Source: a virus. From it: a stretch of DNA of 64,000 nucleotides. Below the pieces are notes generated by a model. That model worked only from the letters and a program-made list of their open reading frames with translations, ran no database searches and was not told the origin of the DNA. The first letter of the stretch is position 1. Every line of letters starts with the position of its first letter. The position numbers and the translations under genes are program-made. The stretch lies in the IMG/VR virus record IMGVR_UViG_3300033150_002805, positions 1 through 64,000 of that record, one strand, 5' to 3'. Positions 9,478 to 17,698 of this stretch are shown here, one piece after another.

Positions 9478-10150
9478 TGTTTGAATCTATTAATAATCGC
9501 CAACCTTTATTTCGAAGAAATAGAAATGCTTTCTCTTTATAATCGATAATACCATAATATTGATCCTTTTTATCAGCTTCTATACTACATTTCTTTTCTA
9601 TAGCGAATAATCTCATTTTATATTTCATTCTCGCCAAATAACATAAATATAAATCTTCAGCTCTTCTCAAATTTTCTGGGATATTTTGCAAAACAGGTTC
9701 TTCATCAAAAATTTTTCTATCGATTATCATTCCTCCTGTTCCAATATAATCAACTTCAGTTCCATATGGTAATCTCTTTAGTGAAATCCAATAACTCTCT
9801 TTAATAAAAATCTTAGTCCACCAACCTAATATGCAATTAGAACCAAATTTCTTGAATTGCTGAAAATTATATTCAACAAAATCTGGTTCTATATTTTCAT
9901 CATCATCAAGAAAGATAATTGGATTCCCATTAGTCTTCGGAACTAGTTTAAACCTAGCCATTGAACCAAGGTTCGTCTCGGAATTTATAACATGAATCCT
10001 ATCACTTGGAAAATTATCAATTTCTAACTCTTTTTCACTATTATTCCAAAAGTTCAGTCTAAAATCTTGAAATGTTTGTTTCTTAAACTGTTCTAACATT
10101 CTGGGAACCCTATAAGGTCTCTGAAATACTGGAATACAAATTTCAATCAT
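9464..10150 (-). CDS. GT2 family glycosyltransferase
   Basis: About 228 residues, GT-A fold. EICIPVFQRPYRVPRMLEQF is the N-terminal nucleotide-binding strand. IIFLDDDENIEPDF supplies the DxD site near residue 90, and DYIGTGGMIIDRKIF with RAEDLYLCYLA resembles the acceptor-side GG and ED motifs of GT2 enzymes. I chose the ATG at 10150, which overlaps the upstream stop (ATGATTGA), over a GTG two codons earlier. Overlaps on both sides indicate translational coupling in the glycan operon. Confidence 0.7.
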   Translation of the reverse strand: MIEICIPVFQRPYRVPRMLEQFKKQTFQDFRLNFWNNSEKELEIDNFPSDRIHVINSETNLGSMARFKLVPKTNGNPIIFLDDDENIEPDFVEYNFQQFKKFGSNCILGWWTKIFIKESYWISLKRLPYGTEVDYIGTGGMIIDRKIFDEEPVLQNIPENLRRAEDLYLCYLARMKYKMRLFAIEKKCSIEADKKDQYYGIIDYKEKAFLFLRNKGWRLLIDSNNASS

Positions 10151-10724
10151 TTTCACACACTTTGTTTAAAATTTCATCTTTAACCACCCAATAATGAACT
10201 GGTTTTCTGCTTACCCCTGCACTTCTTCTTACCTTCCAATTTCCATACCAATTATTCAATAATTCTTCTACATGATTTGGAATAAGAAATTCAAGACCCT
10301 TAAAATGAATCGGGACTAGATATTCAAAAAATTTGATTTCGTTGATATGCACCCTATATTTATTATCTCTTTCTTGTACCACATCGATTCTTTTGTCTTT
10401 GATTTTAAAATACAATTCGAGATCAATTTCCTCATTTCTGTAAAATCTATAAAGAAAATAACCCTTTCTTTTTCCTTTTGAACAAATAATTGGAACTTCT
10501 TTTTCTACTCTAAAACCTTTTATTTTTGCTTTCTCAATTATCAAGGGAATCTTATCGGAATTTTCAGCAAACATTCCAATATCTATATCATTATCTCCAA
10601 AAATAAAATTTCTTTCACGAATCGCACCCAACAAAGTTCCTCCAATCAGAAAAAAGGGAACTTTTAGATTATCATAAATCTCCTTAACTTCTTTTAAATC
10701 TTCAAAAGCTTTTTCGAAATTCAT
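10143..10724 (-). CDS. Stand-alone LicD-like transferase
   Basis: 193 residues. FFLIGGTLLGAIRERNFI followed by DNDIDIGM gives the GGTLLG...R and DxDID motifs of LicD/fukutin-like phosphotransferases, a nucleotidyltransferase-fold family that transfers phosphocholine-type groups. It is shorter than the fused copy at 8350-9477 and lacks the methyltransferase. The C-terminal NWYGNWKVR matches the usual YG..W motif. Two LicD proteins in one cluster suggest two decorated positions or different donors. Confidence 0.65.
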   Translation of the reverse strand: MNFEKAFEDLKEVKEIYDNLKVPFFLIGGTLLGAIRERNFIFGDNDIDIGMFAENSDKIPLIIEKAKIKGFRVEKEVPIICSKGKRKGYFLYRFYRNEEIDLELYFKIKDKRIDVVQERDNKYRVHINEIKFFEYLVPIHFKGLEFLIPNHVEELLNNWYGNWKVRRSAGVSRKPVHYWVVKDEILNKVCEND

Positions 10725-10735
10725 GATTAATTCTT

Positions 10736-11824
10736 TTAAACTTCTAACTTTTCAATTTTATCAAATTCTTTCTTGAATTGTTCAAACTTTTCAATTTCTT
10801 CATCGGTGGGTAATTTACATCTTCCACCCTTATAATACTTTTCGACTGCATCAACCACCATATAGGGTTCTATCAAACTAAAACATCTCGGAACTTTTTC
10901 TCCTTGAAATTCAACTAAATTTTTGCATTTTCCTTTATTACCTCCTAACCAACAACCATCCCATTCACAACATTTAAGACATCCATTTGTATAAAGATAT
11001 TGAATATGAGGATAGATTTGCCATCTAACTCCTTCCTTGCCTCCTGCAACAACTACTGCTGGCTGATTAAAAGCAGCTGACATTACAAATTGAAAAGAAA
11101 TAGGCCCAATTGTTCCCTCTGCCCAATAACATAATCGAATCAATTGCCTAGTATTTGTTTTACCAACTAAATCAAGAACTCCTTTCAATTTTGGATGAAC
11201 ATGACTTGCATGACCAATCTGAACTAATTTCACCCTTCCTTGAAATCTCTCATTAAATAAATCAACAACTTCCTGCCACCTATGATATTGTTTTAATTCA
11301 TTATCTTGTTTTCTTCCTGCATTTAAAAGCCAGAAAGGTCCATCCCAACCGAATTCGCAATGTACTTGATTATACCAACTCTTTTCTTGATCCGAAATCC
11401 ATAATTCTGGTCTTATTCCAGTTTTTTTGATTGGAATACCGAGTTTCTTTTCTAAATCATAACGAAATGCATCTGTAAAATGTAAACCACGCCATCCACT
11501 CTCATTTATCAAGTCATAAGTGATATTAAAAATTTCTACTTCTGGATCATCTTCTTTTAAAGGAGTTAAGCGAGGATTATTTTGCCAAATTTCGGGTGCA
11601 GGACTTCTGATATCAATCTTGTAATTCTTATAACTTTCTGCTAAATCTCCTACAGCTCTGGTAAAAGTTAATATATCACCTGGACTCTGTCCTTGACGAA
11701 GGATTACTTTTCTTTTAGCATTAACAATTTCGGGATGTTTCTCAGCCCACTCATCCCAGTAGATATTTATATTCGAATACTCATAATGCTCAGGGACAAT
11801 TGCCTTGTTTTCGTCTTTATTCAT
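10736..11824 (-). CDS. GT9-like heptosyltransferase-type glycosyltransferase with Cys cluster
   Basis: 362 residues from the ATG at 11824 (a TTG three codons upstream is less likely). KVILRQGQSPGDILTFTRAV is a GT9-type N-terminal loop (GQSPGDILTFT). TIGPISFQFVMSAAFNQPAVVV is the C-terminal donor half. A C-terminal cysteine cluster (CLKCC, C, CKN, RCF between about residues 282 and 325) is reminiscent of the metal finger in bacterial autotransporter heptosyltransferases such as TibC, which put heptose on serine. That similarity is suggestive, not proven. ADP-heptose genes lie immediately upstream. Confidence 0.65.
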   Translation of the reverse strand: MNKDENKAIVPEHYEYSNINIYWDEWAEKHPEIVNAKRKVILRQGQSPGDILTFTRAVGDLAESYKNYKIDIRSPAPEIWQNNPRLTPLKEDDPEVEIFNITYDLINESGWRGLHFTDAFRYDLEKKLGIPIKKTGIRPELWISDQEKSWYNQVHCEFGWDGPFWLLNAGRKQDNELKQYHRWQEVVDLFNERFQGRVKLVQIGHASHVHPKLKGVLDLVGKTNTRQLIRLCYWAEGTIGPISFQFVMSAAFNQPAVVVAGGKEGVRWQIYPHIQYLYTNGCLKCCEWDGCWLGGNKGKCKNLVEFQGEKVPRCFSLIEPYMVVDAVEKYYKGGRCKLPTDEEIEKFEQFKKEFDKIEKLEV

Positions 11825-12623
11825 AGTTTTCAAAATAATCTTTTATACCAGATTCGACTGTATATTCTGGTTTGAAACCCCAAGAAATATCTGCTTTAGT
11901 AAAAATTTGATATTTTCCTAAATAAGGATTGCTAATGAACTTAGGTTCAATTCTTACCCCCAAAGTTTTAATCACTATTTTCAAAACATCTCTAAAATCG
12001 GTTGCTATTCCTGTTCCGACATCATAAATTCCACTTCTCAGTTTTTTTGCTATTAGTAAGGATTTGATAACATCTTTAACATAGATGAAATCTCGTTTAA
12101 ACTCACCTTTGAAAATAACAGGTCGCTCTCCTCGTTTAATTTGTTCTCGCCATTGGGTAATCATACTTGCCATCTTTCCTTTTTTCTTTTCTCTAGGACC
12201 ATAAACATTCATAAATCTCAATCCAACAATCGGAATCTTATTCCAATATCGTTTAGCCAATTTATCATTCGTTAATTTGGTCTCACCATAGGCATTCAAT
12301 GGAAAATTATTATTGCCATAAACTGAACCAGAGGAAGCATAAACTAATCTTACTCTGTTATCAACGCAATATCTTAAGACATTCAAAAAACTTACGATAT
12401 TATTTCTATACATCTCTATGTCATCAGAAAAAGTGGTATCTGTATTCGCTGCTAAATGAAATATAATATTGGGTTTCTTATTTGGAAAAAATTTAACAGA
12501 AATATCATCATTATATTCTTCAATAAGGTTTTTGCTATCTTCTTGTAATTTTTGAACTAAATTTGAAGCAATAAAACCTTGACTTCCAGTAACACAATTC
12601 TTAATTTTATTTTTCTTGGCCAT
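11817..12623 (-). CDS. hldD: ADP-glyceromanno-heptose 6-epimerase-like SDR
   Basis: 268 residues. GSQGFIASNLVQKL is the NAD(P)-binding loop and AYGETK the catalytic YxxxK. The segments MNVYGPREKKKGKMAS, FKRDFIYVKDV, GIYDVGTG and YLGKYQIFTKADI align by eye with the distinctive HldD segments FNVYGPREGHKGSMAS, FKRDFVYVGDV, GIFNLGTG and LKGRYQAFTQADL. HldD converts ADP-D-glycero- to ADP-L-glycero-D-manno-heptose, the last step before heptosyl transfer. It is somewhat shorter than E. coli HldD (about 310). The neighbours are HldE-like kinase and adenylyltransferase genes, which support the assignment. Confidence 0.75.
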   Translation of the reverse strand: MAKKNKIKNCVTGSQGFIASNLVQKLQEDSKNLIEEYNDDISVKFFPNKKPNIIFHLAANTDTTFSDDIEMYRNNIVSFLNVLRYCVDNRVRLVYASSGSVYGNNNFPLNAYGETKLTNDKLAKRYWNKIPIVGLRFMNVYGPREKKKGKMASMITQWREQIKRGERPVIFKGEFKRDFIYVKDVIKSLLIAKKLRSGIYDVGTGIATDFRDVLKIVIKTLGVRIEPKFISNPYLGKYQIFTKADISWGFKPEYTVESGIKDYFENYE

Positions 12624-12647
12624 AAAAAAGAAAAAAAGAGTTCAGAG

Positions 12648-13310
12648 TCATTTTGATTTTTGAACCTTTATTTCACCTACATTAACTATATGGCAATTTG
12701 GACAGAGCTTTTCTAATTTGGTAACTATTCTTGAATCGTTTTCATAAAATTCTTCAATTTTTAGTTTCTTAATCATCTCTGCCTTCCATCTTATTTCTTT
12801 CTCAAGAGTTTTTTCATTAATTGTTATAGCATTAAAATAAACTGGATGTTTCTCTCTTATTTTTCTATTTACCCTTTTTATTTCTTCAAAACTTCTACCC
12901 GTGATTATTGGAGCATCCTTTTCTGGTTTAATACCCGCTGTGATTACTCCATCATAATCATAGGCCCTTCTTAACTGAACTTTTCCCGATTGTTCTTTTC
13001 TATAAGAATCTGAATCTTCATGATGAGAAGAGAACTCTACAATTTGAGCATCTGTTAATCCAGTAAATCTGTGTAATACTCTGGGTTTGATATGAACCGA
13101 ATCTTTTGGTTTCATTATCCATTTTTTTCTTTCTACTTCCATTAGAACTTTACCACGAATAAGATAGAACGTTTCATCTTTTTTCTTATGATAATGAAGA
13201 CTACAACGAAAACCCCTCTTCAATTTTAAGAGCTTTCCACAATAATCTTTCTGATTTTGAATCCAAATTTCTTCTCCCCAAATTTTTGAAACTTTTTTAA
13301 TTTTATTCAT
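12648..13310 (-). CDS. Cupin fused to HAD-like domain
   Basis: 220 residues. Residues 1-100 are a cupin (LHYHKKKDETFYLIRGKVLMEV, then HIKPRVLHRF) like those of mannose-6-phosphate isomerase/type II relatives. Residues about 115-215 begin with YDYDGVI, a HAD-type DxDG nucleophile motif, and contain APIITGRS, so a small phosphatase-like domain is likely. Position between the HldE-like and HldD-like genes makes a heptose-phosphate phosphatase or isomerase role plausible, but the second catalytic acid and lysine of HAD enzymes are not clear, so the function is inferred only from context. Confidence 0.5.
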   Translation of the reverse strand: MNKIKKVSKIWGEEIWIQNQKDYCGKLLKLKRGFRCSLHYHKKKDETFYLIRGKVLMEVERKKWIMKPKDSVHIKPRVLHRFTGLTDAQIVEFSSHHEDSDSYRKEQSGKVQLRRAYDYDGVITAGIKPEKDAPIITGRSFEEIKRVNRKIREKHPVYFNAITINEKTLEKEIRWKAEMIKKLKIEEFYENDSRIVTKLEKLCPNCHIVNVGEIKVQKSK

Positions 13311-14082
13311 GAATTAATTCTTTTAAAGAAACAACAGAAGTTCCGAATCGAGAAACAACAATTCCAGCAGCCTTATTAGCAAGTTTCATCATACTCTCAG
13401 GATTAGTAATTCCAACAGACAAACAATAAATTAAGACTGCCATTACTGTATCACCAGCACCCGTAACATCAATAACTTCCTTAGATATAACAGGAACATT
13501 CATTCTAAATTTTCCGTTTTCATAGTAATTTATTCCATTCTTACCTTGGGTAATAAAAGCTTGAGGAAAATTCACATTATAAGCTTCCTCGTATTCCTTC
13601 CGATTAATTTTCAAAATCTGTGAACCTTTGAAAACTGATAAATCTTTCTTTTTAGTATCAACTATAGTTGCTTTTCCACCATTAACAATTCCCTTATTAT
13701 AATCAACAAAAGCTATCAAATCAAATTCAGAAGAGGGATATTCCAATCTTTCTAAATCTTGAGTTCGATAAACTTGGGGTTCATCGACTCTTAAAAGTTG
13801 TTGATTCTGAGCAACAAACCTTGTCTTAACCAAGGAAACACAATTCTTAGGAGTTCTAACTTCGAAGGAAAAATTTTTCAAAAAATTTTTATCTACTATT
13901 GTAAATACTACAGGCTGAATGCCCAAAGAGGATAAATTTTTTGCCACGTTCAAAGCACCTCCCAAACGAATTTCTGTCTTTTTGATATCCAGAACTGGAA
14001 CTGGAGCTTCAGGAGAAATTCTATCAACTTCTCCAAAACAATATTTATCCAAAAAACTATCACCAACTATTGCAACTTTCAT
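13303..14082 (-). CDS. PfkB-family heptose-phosphate kinase (HldE N-domain/RfaE1-like)
   Basis: 259 residues. The start AIVGDSFLDKYCFGEVDRIS and EAPVPVLD closely resemble HldE/RfaE domain I (GDVMLDRYWYG..RISPEAPVPV). LGGALNVAKNLSSLG is the sugar-binding PfkB motif and DVTGAGDT the ATP/catalytic motif with the base Asp. It would phosphorylate D-glycero-D-manno-heptose 7-phosphate at O-1. It is shorter than the usual 310-320 residue kinase domain. It overlaps its neighbours by a few bases and precedes the adenylyltransferase partner, mirroring the split HldE domains. Confidence 0.75.
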   Translation of the reverse strand: MKVAIVGDSFLDKYCFGEVDRISPEAPVPVLDIKKTEIRLGGALNVAKNLSSLGIQPVVFTIVDKNFLKNFSFEVRTPKNCVSLVKTRFVAQNQQLLRVDEPQVYRTQDLERLEYPSSEFDLIAFVDYNKGIVNGGKATIVDTKKKDLSVFKGSQILKINRKEYEEAYNVNFPQAFITQGKNGINYYENGKFRMNVPVISKEVIDVTGAGDTVMAVLIYCLSVGITNPESMMKLANKAAGIVVSRFGTSVVSLKELIHE

Positions 14083-15071
14083 GACAAATATCCTTTATTT
14101 TTAAACAAATCCTCTTTTTCAAAAGAACGACCCTTTATTTTTTTTAACAACCGAGTTGTTGAATAGTTTGCTAATCTTGGAATAATCACTACCTTTCCAC
14201 CATAATCTCTTACAAAATCATGTCCTATTACTGTTCGTTTAGTGTAATCACCTCCTTTTACTAATACATCGGGTTTGATTCGTTTTATCAGACGTAAAGG
14301 ATTACTTTCATTAAAAATCTCGACTTTATCAACATATTTTAAGGACTCAAGAATTTTCTTTCGTTCTTCTTGATTATTTATCGGTTTTCGTTTTATTCTT
14401 GTTGCTGATGTATCAGAATTAAGACCAACTATCAAAATATCTCCTAATTTTTTTGCTTCTTTCAACAAATAGATATGTCCCAAGGTTAATAAATCATAAA
14501 CTCCATTTGTGAATACCACTAATTCTTTTTTATATACTGCACTATAAATATCTTTTCTTATTCCGCATTCAACTTCTGGATAACCAGATTTAATAAGTTT
14601 GAAACCTCTAGCTTCAAAGAATAAATTCAAACTTTCCTTTGTAAAATAATGAAGATGTTCTCCAGTATCAAACTTAAAATGTTTCCAACCTCTTAATTTT
14701 TTTCCATCTGGAAGGATAGGTAAAGAAATGTAAACATAACGAGTCTTCTTAAATATCTTATCCAAAACTCTAAAATCTGGAATATGTTCCAAAACATCGC
14801 AAAAAAAGATTAGGTCATAAGATGTATGCCTAATCCCAGTATATTTTATTGGAAATTCACCAATATCAAAAGAATCAACTAAAACCCCTTTAGGAGAGAA
14901 TTTAGTCAAAAAGTTGGCTCCTGCTCCATAATCCAAAACGATCTTTGGTTTCAACTCTTTAACAAAATTCCAGCGAACTTTATTTAGTTTTTTCGCTGTT
15001 TTCTCGTAATCTTTTGAAATTGTTTTCCAATATTCTTTATTATATCGAAACAAATTTTTCTCTTTTTCCAT
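14079..15071 (-). CDS. SAM methyltransferase fused to HldE C-domain-like adenylyltransferase
   Basis: 330 residues from the ATG at 15071; a GTG at 15128 would add 19 residues with no family support. The N-terminal half is a class I methyltransferase (IVLDYGAGANFLTKF, LIFFCDVLEHI, LHYFTKESLNLFFEARGF). The C-terminal half from about residue 190 starts VVFTNGVYDLLTLGHIYLL and has VGLNSDTSATRIKRKP and VKGGDYTKRTVIGHDF, the cytidylyltransferase-fold signatures of RfaE2/HldE domain II, which adenylylates heptose 1-phosphate. Fusion to a methyltransferase is unusual and hints at a methylated heptose. First gene of the glycan operon. Confidence 0.75.
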   Translation of the reverse strand: MEKEKNLFRYNKEYWKTISKDYEKTAKKLNKVRWNFVKELKPKIVLDYGAGANFLTKFSPKGVLVDSFDIGEFPIKYTGIRHTSYDLIFFCDVLEHIPDFRVLDKIFKKTRYVYISLPILPDGKKLRGWKHFKFDTGEHLHYFTKESLNLFFEARGFKLIKSGYPEVECGIRKDIYSAVYKKELVVFTNGVYDLLTLGHIYLLKEAKKLGDILIVGLNSDTSATRIKRKPINNQEERKKILESLKYVDKVEIFNESNPLRLIKRIKPDVLVKGGDYTKRTVIGHDFVRDYGGKVVIIPRLANYSTTRLLKKIKGRSFEKEDLFKNKGYLS

Positions 15072-15146
15072 GGTGGGAATCTCTTTTAAGGTTAGAGAAT
15101 CTCGGAAAGGTCTAATTCTCCAACCCACTTTCTTCTTTTTTTAATT

Positions 15147-15221
15147 CCTTGAGACCTTTCCATTTCATTGAGTTCAACGAATCTAACAAAGATAGATTCT
15201 CCCCCAATGAAAGACTCAAGG
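15147..15221. repeat. Three-tier stem-loop between capsid gene and glycan cluster
   Basis: CCTTGAG 15147-15153 pairs with CTCAAGG 15215-15221, TTTCATTG 15163-15170 with CAATGAAA 15205-15212, and GAATCTA 15179-15185 with TAGATTC 15193-15199. The tiers are nested. It lies between the capsid stop and the first glycan gene, so it may attenuate, terminate or stabilise the late minus-strand transcript. No T-run follows on the minus strand, so it is not a clear terminator. Confidence 0.6.
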
Positions 15222-15246
15222 ATGCTTAATCTATTGACTTTGAGAA

Positions 15247-17145
15247 TTACCAATCAGAACTTCCAGCGTATGCATACTGCCACATTCCAAAACCAGCATT
15301 TCCTCGCCAACTCACACCGAAATATATTTTCTTTCTCATGAAATCTTCCCAGGTATTTCCAGCATGAGTTTCAAATGTGATATCTTTTCTTAATTGTAGG
15401 ATAATTGGTTTTACTATTCCATTGGTATCCATCACACACCAGAAGTTAGTTGGCACACGAGAAGTAACATATAAATCTAACAATCCTTTCATCACATTCG
15501 TTGCAAGTTTTGTACCTGATACCTCAGTTGGGAAATATTGACTATTCAAGATTTCTCTCGCCAAGAACATGTTATTAGGATGAACTACTAACAAGTTTGG
15601 CCTGATATCCATTTCATTTCCTTTATCATCTACATATTGCATCATTGTCTGAATAGCAGTCTGCAAAGCACTAAAACTGAAAGCTGTACCTGTTGCTATA
15701 TTGGATTGAATTCCTGAACTACCAGATGAATGAGATGCTGAGAAGAAGGGCTGACCATCATAACAAGTGATATCCTTTCCCTCAAATAATCCAGTACCAG
15801 TAGATAAATTACCTTGACCCAAAAGGGTATAAACCAATCTACCCCAGAATCTTTTTGCCTTATCAGCTAAATCTCGAACTCTAATATTAATCTGCCCATA
15901 AAGCTCATCTTCCAATGCATCTTTATCAACTGCTATAGTGCTTTCCCAACTGTAGTTCTTGATGCTGAAATTGTGTTCGAGTAAAGCTTCAGGAACTCGT
16001 TCATCCTTCCATTCTTTTAGTTCAGGGACTCCACCTCTATTAACCTTTTATATTTCTATAAAAGCTAGACCATCTCATCCACTAAAAGTGGTCTGACGTA
16101 TGGCCGTTGAGGATCTTCAATCTCTGATAATCTAAGATATCTAAATCAGAATACGGTCTTGAATTTGATAAGGATAAACGCCTTTCACAAAAATCTTTTA
16201 TGATAGCGATTTTCCCATTTAAATCAATAGTTTCAAATCTTTTACAAAATTTAAAACATCTTTTAAGACCTAATATACTTATAACATATTTTGGTTTATT
16301 CCGATTTTTATCAAATCGCTGGATATGATGAGGAATTTTTTTATTTTCAAAGAATCTTTGAATTGAATTTTTCCCAGTTTGAGAAGTAGTAAAGAATCTA
16401 ATTCTAGGAATATACTTTGTTCGTTCACCCTTATAATTTCTTTTGATTATAGTAGCACTACCATCTCCTTCCCAAAATCCCATCAACCAATATTTATCAA
16501 TTTTCATTGTTGAAATCTTCTCTTTTTCTAAACTTGATTGAAAAGATTCTTTATAATTTTGGCGAAGCTTTGGTTCTATTTTGAGACTCTCTTTTATAAT
16601 CTCAGATTGATATTTTTTGATAACTAATTTGGGATTAATCAATTTAAGCCATCTGGAAACCTGTGGATCTCCTTTGATAAAAATAGAAGTTTGAATTCTA
16701 TACCAAGATTTTCGTTTTCTAATCGTAAGATGAAATTTAATCTCATTCAACTTAAGAAAATTGATATAACAATCAATAATCTTGGAATTAGTATTCACAA
16801 ATCCTATTATCGGATTCCAATATTTTCTTTTCTGTTTCTCAAAAGTAAACCAACCTTCGGCATCAAATAATCCAGCGATATAAGATTGAATTTCCTGCTG
16901 ATTGCCCGTTAAAATATCTTTCATATATTACCTAATTAGTTATGAAAGCTTTAGGGTTTTCCAGCATTTAGTCAGATTTTTCATGGTCAGGTGGTTTCTA
17001 ACCATGCATATGGTTCAACGGATTTCCCTGATCTAATTAAAGTAGCAACTCTTTCCCATTCAGGAACGGTCATTTTCAGTTGTTTCATAAACTCCTTTCT
17101 CATTCCCGCAAGCAATAGATTAGGTATATCTGTTTTTGTTAACAT
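15247..17145 (-). CDS. Major capsid protein, Mu gpT-like, split by a group I intron
   Basis: Exon 1 is 17000-17145 (ATG at 17145) and exon 2 is 15247-16036. Together they give 936 bases, exactly 312 codons, and a 311-residue protein. The spliced junction reads EPYAWLGGVPELKEWKDER, which matches the conserved W-L-G...P.L.EW motif of Mu-like gpT major head subunits. Without splicing, exon 1 runs into a TGA after LETT. The protein forms the capsid shell. It lies between the Ser/Cys-tailed head protein and the glycan genes and is normal length for the family. Confidence 0.85.
16037..16999 (-). ncRNA. Group I intron in the capsid gene
   Basis: 963 bases. The 5-prime exon ends CATGGTT and the intron supplies GACCATG shortly after, forming P1 with a terminal U.G pair at the splice site. 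The intron ends in G at 16037, before AGGTGGAGTC. Core-like elements are visible on the minus strand: TGCTGGAAAACCC near 16955 (P-like), GGCAATCAGCAGG near 16900 (Q-like), CGTCAGACCA near 16090 (R-like) and GATGAGATGGTCT near 16070 (S-like). The splice restores an in-frame gpT motif. Subgroup is not assigned. Confidence 0.8.
16082..16924 (-). CDS. LAGLIDADG homing endonuclease of the capsid intron
   Basis: 280 residues with two LAGLIDADG motifs: YIAGLFDAEGWF near residue 15 and LMGFWEGDGSA near residue 150. This is a monomeric two-motif enzyme that would cleave the intronless capsid allele and drive intron spread. Its first codons overlap the Q-like intron core element, and its C-terminal region reaches the R-like core, so the coding and ribozyme sequences are interleaved. 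It has no frameshift and appears intact, unlike the two free-standing homing nucleases elsewhere in the window. Confidence 0.85.
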   Translation of the reverse strand: MKDILTGNQQEIQSYIAGLFDAEGWFTFEKQKRKYWNPIIGFVNTNSKIIDCYINFLKLNEIKFHLTIRKRKSWYRIQTSIFIKGDPQVSRWLKLINPKLVIKKYQSEIIKESLKIEPKLRQNYKESFQSSLEKEKISTMKIDKYWLMGFWEGDGSATIIKRNYKGERTKYIPRIRFFTTSQTGKNSIQRFFENKKIPHHIQRFDKNRNKPKYVISILGLKRCFKFCKRFETIDLNGKIAIIKDFCERRLSLSNSRPYSDLDILDYQRLKILNGHTSDHF

Positions 17146-17151
17146 AGTTTA

Positions 17152-17676
17152 TTATCCACTCGAACAACTTGAACTGCAACTTGAGCTTGAACTCTCACTA
17201 GAACTAGACGAGCAAGAACTTGAAGAACTCCAAGATTCCTCTGTCCAAGTAGTTGAAGTAGCACAACAAATATCAACTTTTACTAAAGTAGAACTGATAT
17301 AACCAACTACTACACCTACAAGTACTCCATTAGTAACTTGCTGTCTAAGTCCAACGGTATTATCATCAACTACAAATACCTGATGACCAACCCAAGATTG
17401 AGTAGCTCCAGAACATGGAAGCTGAAATACTCCGTTTCGGAATACTCTTACTCCTCTGGCTCCATCTGAGTCGGTATCTACGTCATCAGATAAAGAACGC
17501 TCAACAGCAATCCCAGCAAAAGTATAGCCAGCACTATCCGTTGCAGCATACAAATAACCATTGCTATTATTAGTAGTCACAATCGCTCCTTTATAAATAT
17601 CTTCACCATTCTTAATCGGATAGTAGATTATATGTCCATCTTGACGTTTGTCTTCAAAGTCATCACTGAGTGCCAT
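17152..17676 (-). CDS. Head decoration-like protein with Ser/Cys-rich tail
   Basis: 174 residues, starting at the ATG at 17676. Residues 1-145 look like a small beta-rich head protein of the DUF2190/decoration type (GEDIYKGAIV, YTFAGIAVERS, GVRVFRNGVFQLP), located directly before the capsid gene as such proteins usually are. The last 28 residues are almost only serine with four cysteines (for example SWSSSSSCSSSSSESSSSSC). No decoration family I know has this tail. It may be an anchor, a glycosylation target or a surface brush. A similar serine bias occurs in the giant fibre at the right end. Confidence 0.55.
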   Translation of the reverse strand: MALSDDFEDKRQDGHIIYYPIKNGEDIYKGAIVTTNNSNGYLYAATDSAGYTFAGIAVERSLSDDVDTDSDGARGVRVFRNGVFQLPCSGATQSWVGHQVFVVDDNTVGLRQQVTNGVLVGVVVGYISSTLVKVDICCATSTTWTEESWSSSSSCSSSSSESSSSSCSSSCSSG

Positions 17677-17698
17677 CAATTATTAATTTGTTAATGAA

